In this document: positions 31,203 to 34,849 of the stretch, piece after piece | How the letters are laid out: every line of letters starts with the position of its first letter | Position numbering within the stretch: position 1 is the first letter of the stretch | Source: JAKJGV01 sp964617565 | Lineage (GTDB): Bacteria > Verrucomicrobiota > Kiritimatiellia > CAIQIC01 > JAGNIJ01 | NCBI GenBank assembly: GCA_964617565.1 | Contig: CAZTYH010000027.1 | Coordinates: 1 to 34,849, forward strand | Reading direction: 5' to 3' | DNA: 34,849 bases | Notes under the pieces: model-generated | Databases searched by the model: none | The model's input: only the letters and a program-made list of their open reading frames with translations | Told to the model about the DNA's origin: nothing | Position numbers and translations under genes: made by a program

Positions 31203-32402
31203 TTACAACTTCAATGCTTCGGCAATCGAATCACAGACATAATCCATGTTCGAGGGAGTCATTCCCGCCACGTTCATGCGTCCACCGCCCACCATGTAAA
31301 TGGCCTTGCTGTCCTTGAGGAATTTTACCTGGTGGTCCGTCAATCCGCTGAACGAGAACATGCCGCGTTGATGCTCAATGAAACTGAAATCCATCGCGAC
31401 GTTGCGGGCATGGAGCGACTTAACAAACTGCGAGCGCACGCCATTGATCCGGTTCCGCATGACGGCAAGTTCCCTCTCCCATTGAGCCCGTAGCGCGGCA
31501 TCCTTCATAATGTGAGTCACGATACGACCGCCATGCCCCGGGGGATTGGAATACATCCTGCGAACAACAACCTTTACATGGCTCAATGCAGCTTCCGCTG
31601 CCGCGGAGTCCTTCGCCACAACCGTTAATGCCCCAACGCGCTCACAATAAAGCCCGAAGTTCTTGGAGAACGAGCTTGCCACAAGGAAGTCAATGCCCGC
31701 TTCGGCAAAGGGAAGAAGCGCCGCGCGATCTTCCACGATTCCTGCGCCAAAACCCTGGTAGGCGAAATCGAAGAAGGGAATCCATCCGCGCGCCGCGGCA
31801 ATCTGTGCCACTTTCCTCCATTGTTCCTCCGTGGGATCAACCCCCGTAGGATTGTGGCAGCAAACATGCAATAGCACTATATCGCCTGCCGGCACAGCCT
31901 CCAGCGCCGTGCACATGGCCTCAAAATCAAGGACTCTTCCAGCTGCCTTGTAATAAGGATACTCGTGCGTGCGAAACCCGGCAGCGGAAAATATTCCGTG
32001 GTGGTTGGCCCACGTTGGCGCACTCACCCACACCTTCGCTTCGGCGTTGACCAAACGAAGGAACTCGGCTCCGACGCGCAACCCGCCCGTGCCGCCCGGT
32101 GTATGCGCGGTTCTCGTTCGGGCATCCGATAGGACCGTATGTTTTTCACCGAAGAGCAATCTCTGGACACAATCTCCATAAGAGGCATCGCCGGCAATCC
32201 CGAGGTACGATTTGCTTTTTTCAGATTTCTGCAGCGCGGCCTCGGCCTGCTTCACCGTCTCAAGGATGGGCGTTTGACCGTTTTCGTCCACGTAAACGCC
32301 GACTCCCAAGTTCACTTTTCGGGGATTCGTGTCCTTCTTGAACGCTTCGGTCAGGCCGAGAATGGGATCGGCCGGTGCGGGCGTCAGTGATTCAAATGTC
32401 AT
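31203..32402 (-). CDS. Aspartate/aromatic aminotransferase (AspC/TyrB family)
   Basis: Class I (subgroup I-alpha) PLP aminotransferase of 399 residues, interconverting aspartate or aromatic amino acids with 2-oxo acids. The PLP lysine is Lys247 in SSFSKNFGLYCERVGAL. The cofactor pocket shows CHNPTGVDPT (Asn184) and FFDFAYQGFG (Asp212, Tyr215). The N-terminal NLGVGVYVDENG and C-terminal YMVGGGRMNVAGM are typical of the AspC/TyrB group, and substrate preference between aspartate and aromatic acids cannot be told. AGAGGA lies about seven bases before the ATG. It follows the double NDK gene by 48 bases on the same strand and may be co-transcribed. No hairpin terminator was seen before tRNA-Lys. 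Confidence 0.93.
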   Translation of the reverse strand: MTFESLTPAPADPILGLTEAFKKDTNPRKVNLGVGVYVDENGQTPILETVKQAEAALQKSEKSKSYLGIAGDASYGDCVQRLLFGEKHTVLSDARTRTAHTPGGTGGLRVGAEFLRLVNAEAKVWVSAPTWANHHGIFSAAGFRTHEYPYYKAAGRVLDFEAMCTALEAVPAGDIVLLHVCCHNPTGVDPTEEQWRKVAQIAAARGWIPFFDFAYQGFGAGIVEDRAALLPFAEAGIDFLVASSFSKNFGLYCERVGALTVVAKDSAAAEAALSHVKVVVRRMYSNPPGHGGRIVTHIMKDAALRAQWERELAVMRNRINGVRSQFVKSLHARNVAMDFSFIEHQRGMFSFSGLTDHQVKFLKDSKAIYMVGGGRMNVAGMTPSNMDYVCDSIAEALKL

Positions 32403-32450
32403 ATGCGTATCCTCTCAGAATGGAGTTCTGCAGCCAGCCCAAGTTGAATC

Positions 32451-33614
32451 TCAGGGATAATATTTCTTAACCAGAGGCTTGATGTCGTCTTTTTCCACTT
32501 TGACGATCTTCATCTCGCGCTCGGCGTTTTCAGGAGAATCGGATGCGTGGGCCGCATTGACCATGATATCCTGCCCGAATTCACGCCGCACCTGACCGGG
32601 CTGCGCTTTGCTGGGATCGGTTGGGCCCAGGATGTTCCGTATCTTGTTGACGGCATTGACGCCTGCATAAACAAGCGCAAGGCTTCGGTGCTTTCCGCAC
32701 TTGGACGCGTCTTCCGCGCTGCAGTCCGGAATCCAGCATCCGGTCATGAACTTAACGATCTGGTAAAACTGGTCGTCCCCATAGAGCGGCCCCATTACAT
32801 CGCCCAGCTTGGCGCGCGCATCCTCGGTAATCTGGAAGCCAAACTCCTGCGCGAGGACGCTTGCCGCCCGCTCGGCCACCATCCCTTTCAATTTCTCGCG
32901 AAGGGCGTGTCGTACGGGGCCATAAAAGTCCTGCGCTTCCGCAACGCTCATCCGGTAGACTTTCGCGCCGATGATGCGCAGCCCAGAGCCGGAGAAAAGA
33001 TCAATGATGTTTCCCGGCCGGGCGCTCGGGAACTGGAAATTGTCGGGCTTGATCAAGACAAGCGTCTTCTGGATTTCGCCCTTTTCCGGCATATCCACCG
33101 CCGCTTCAATCAGTCCGCCATCCTTGTCACTGTACTCAGCCCAGAGCTTTAAGGTTGGCTCTATGGCTTCCTTGGCGGGCGCGATCAAAACGGCCGGTTC
33201 GAAATAGCCCACTTTGCCGGACTCATCCAGTATAAGGTCGCCGTAGGTATCGCGAATGGTATCCGCCGATGCAGTCGTGTATCGAATATTTCCTGTCACA
33301 CGCTCGAGCCGGTTCACGGCATCTTCGCCCTCAAACAGCATCATCATCACGCGTCGCGGCTTTCCATTTTTCGGATCAGGGCCATACTGCTTCTGAACGT
33401 ATTCGGCAAGAATCCCGCGAATGTCATCATGGATTCTCTTGTCACTGCGGATTTGCTCGGCATACCTGTCCGCCAACTCCTGGCTCGGTCCGAACATGCG
33501 CGCCGCAACAAGTTCAAGACCGGTTCTCGAGATAAAGCGTCCTATGACGCCCCCCGTTCTTGATTTCGAAATCGTGTATGGGTTAATCAGCGCAAAAGCC
33601 AGTTCCTTAGCCAT
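32451..33614 (-). CDS. Tandem nucleoside-diphosphate kinase-domain protein, first copy degenerate
   Basis: The 387 residues hold two NDK-like halves. The second (about 183-372) has TLVLIKPDNF, ALVYAGVNAVNKIRNILGPTDP and the catalytic loop MVNAAHASDSPENAERE with phospho-His356, so it should exchange gamma-phosphates between nucleotides. The first (about 4-160) starts ELAFALINPYTI and ends GYFEPAVLIAPAKE, where the catalytic His is replaced (around Leu143), so it is probably inactive. The second half also carries insertions, including a short stretch with Cys293, Cys298, Cys306 and His309. GGAGG lies six bases before the ATG. A TATAGT (33648-33653 on the minus strand) may be the -10. Ordinary NDK has about 140 residues, so this form is unusual. 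Confidence 0.88.
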   Translation of the reverse strand: MAKELAFALINPYTISKSRTGGVIGRFISRTGLELVAARMFGPSQELADRYAEQIRSDKRIHDDIRGILAEYVQKQYGPDPKNGKPRRVMMMLFEGEDAVNRLERVTGNIRYTTASADTIRDTYGDLILDESGKVGYFEPAVLIAPAKEAIEPTLKLWAEYSDKDGGLIEAAVDMPEKGEIQKTLVLIKPDNFQFPSARPGNIIDLFSGSGLRIIGAKVYRMSVAEAQDFYGPVRHALREKLKGMVAERAASVLAQEFGFQITEDARAKLGDVMGPLYGDDQFYQIVKFMTGCWIPDCSAEDASKCGKHRSLALVYAGVNAVNKIRNILGPTDPSKAQPGQVRREFGQDIMVNAAHASDSPENAEREMKIVKVEKDDIKPLVKKYYP

Positions 33615-33749
33615 CGAATGCCTCCATTATCCGCCCAAAGGCCGCAGACTATAGAGAAAGGCGGAAAGAATCAAGCTGAGATGGAAAAACGCGAATGGAC
33701 ACGAAATCGCTTGGATTTGTATCATCATTCTATGGCTAACGGAGTTCGA

Positions 33750-34849
33750 ATGCATGATCGGGCGGCGCGCCGCCTTGCGGAAACGGCGCTCCAGGCGGTT
33801 CGCGATATAGAGGGACGCGTAAAGCAGGGACACGCCGCGGATTTCGCACTGAAACGTTTCCTTCATCATCACAGGGAGCTTGGAGGGCGCGACCGTCGCT
33901 TTATTTCCAACCTCGTGTTTTCATATTTCCGGTGGTTCGGATGGATTGCGCCTATGCGCGAAGGCGATCTCCCTGCTGCATGCCTTCAGGCCTGGTTGCT
34001 TGATGCCAACGCACCCCACTCCGGCGCGGATGCCCTTGCGGCCCTGGCAGAAATGGCGCCGGAAAAGTTCGAGCCGAAGGGACAGGCAACACTCGAGCAA
34101 AAGCTGGCGGCGTTTAAGGAATGGAGAAACGATAAAGAACACGTTTCTTTGAGAGACCTGCTCCCTGCATGGATTTGGGATGCCCTTTACATACCACCCG
34201 ACAAGGAAAAAGGCCCGCACTCGGAGGCCTTTATAGAAGCGTGCCAGGTTCGTCCGCCCACGTGGCTGCGCCTCGCCCAGGGATATGAAGAAGTGTGCCT
34301 CGCTGAATTCGCGCAGCGCGGGATCGAAATGAAAAGACACACCGTATTGCCCAATGCCGTCGGCATCGCCACGCCTTTTGCTCTTTCATCCATTCATGCC
34401 GCGCGCCACGGAGAACTGGAAATACAAGACCTGGCGTCCCAGTGCGTCGGGCTCCTCTGCGCGCCGCGGCCTGGGAGCTCATGGTGGGATGTCTGCGCGG
34501 GCTCGGGCGGAAAATCGCTGCATCTTGCCGACCTGACGCGCGATCGCGGACTGATCCGCGGAACGGATATTCGTCCGGGCATTTTGAAGGAATTCGCGCG
34601 ACGCGTTCGCAAGACGCGCTTCACCTGCATCGAGACGGCGGACATCGGTGAGCCTGAAGCGTCTGAAGAGAATGCATACGACGGTGTGCTGCTGGATGCC
34701 CCCTGCTCAGGCCTCGGCACATGGTCACGTAATCCGGATGCCCGGTGGCGCACGCTTCCCGACCAGGTGGATCGTTGCGCGGCCACACAATGCGAATTGA
34801 TCGAGCGCGCGGCAAAAGCAGTCCGCCCGGGTGGACGCCTCATTTATTC
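33750..34849 (+). CDS. RsmB/NOP-family rRNA cytosine-C5 methyltransferase, C-terminus cut by window edge
   Basis: SAM-dependent RNA m5C methyltransferase, probably acting on 16S rRNA. About 366 residues are visible from ATG 33750. The N-terminal helical region (RRLAETALQAVRD, GRDRRFISNLVFSYFRW) resembles the NusB-like domain of RsmB. SAM motif I is WDVCAGSGGKSLHLADL, and the catalytic motif IV is DAPCSGLGTWSRNPD (Asp316). The product runs off the window before motif VI. Start: ATG 33750 has GGAG five bases upstream; in-frame ATGs at 33732 and 33681 are alternatives without a ribosome site. It is divergent from the NDK gene. A generic NOL1/NOP2/sun enzyme with another target is possible. Confidence 0.9.
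   Translation, partial: MHDRAARRLAETALQAVRDIEGRVKQGHAADFALKRFLHHHRELGGRDRRFISNLVFSYFRWFGWIAPMREGDLPAACLQAWLLDANAPHSGADALAALAEMAPEKFEPKGQATLEQKLAAFKEWRNDKEHVSLRDLLPAWIWDALYIPPDKEKGPHSEAFIEACQVRPPTWLRLAQGYEEVCLAEFAQRGIEMKRHTVLPNAVGIATPFALSSIHAARHGELEIQDLASQCVGLLCAPRPGSSWWDVCAGSGGKSLHLADLTRDRGLIRGTDIRPGILKEFARRVRKTRFTCIETADIGEPEASEENAYDGVLLDAPCSGLGTWSRNPDARWRTLPDQVDRCAATQCELIERAAKAVRPGGRLIY

Noticed and set aside
33627..33872. An 81-residue open frame on the minus strand upstream of the NDK gene
   Set aside because: It overlaps the RsmB-like gene start on the other strand and has no motif or ribosome site.

Overview
The window looks like chromosomal DNA of a Gram-negative bacterium. The evidence is lpxA and fabZ (lipid A and fatty acid synthesis), a type II secretion secretin (GspD), a heptose-phosphate phosphatase and an ArnT/PMT-type glycosyltransferase. 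A small secreted protein ends in a VADGG-CTERM sorting signal, a variant of the VPDSG/PEP-CTERM tails. Together with the tandem nucleoside-diphosphate kinase, this suggests the PVC superphylum (Verrucomicrobiota/Kiritimatiellota-like). That placement is inference and only moderately sure. The sequence is a draft scaffold with three gaps of exactly 100 N.

Region by region. (1) 1-7020, minus strand: a tight eight-gene operon in the order uvrB, nadC, birA, coaX, trpA, manC, ruvX, truA. Four junctions are 4-bp ATGA overlaps. It mixes DNA repair, NAD, biotin and CoA metabolism, tryptophan synthesis, GDP-mannose synthesis and RNA maturation. (2) 7116-10116: a gmhB-like phosphatase (plus), the VADGG-CTERM surface protein behind a candidate sigma-54 promoter, and a stand-alone trpB2, the last two each with an intrinsic terminator. 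(3) 10307-16199, plus: a 1476-residue hybrid sensor kinase (GAF, six PAS, second GAF, kinase core, receiver) followed closely by a class I photolyase. (4) 16214-18194, minus: a PiT phosphate transporter and its DUF47/PhoU-like partner. (5) 18322-24393, minus: fabZ-lpxA-gspD-gspE-gspF, which joins lipid A precursor synthesis to the type II secretion channel, ATPase and platform protein. (6) 24488-28215, minus: a DinG-type helicase and a GT39/ArnT-like membrane glycosyltransferase. (7) 28277-31126: three minus-strand tRNA genes (Gly-GCC, Leu-UAG, Lys-CUU), each with encoded CCA and a recognisable promoter, plus a thioredoxin-like gene and an unknown membrane protein, both cut by a gap. (8) 31203-34849: an aspartate aminotransferase, a double-domain NDK and the start of an RsmB-like rRNA methyltransferase.

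The most unusual structure is at 30480-31126. A 58-bp segment made of the 3' end of the tRNA-Lys gene (from the T-loop through CCA) plus a strong hairpin is directly repeated. Between the copies lies a 79-residue stand-alone GIY-YIG nuclease gene followed by three consecutive GC-rich hairpins. This resembles a very small element integrated at, or propagated with, a tRNA 3' end. The third N gap is flanked by an identical 55-bp end on both sides, so it is probably an assembly-graph artefact or hides more repeat units. Other points of interest are a G9 tract in the CTERM gene, the sigma-54-like promoter before it, and the degenerate first half and Cys-rich insertion of the tandem NDK.
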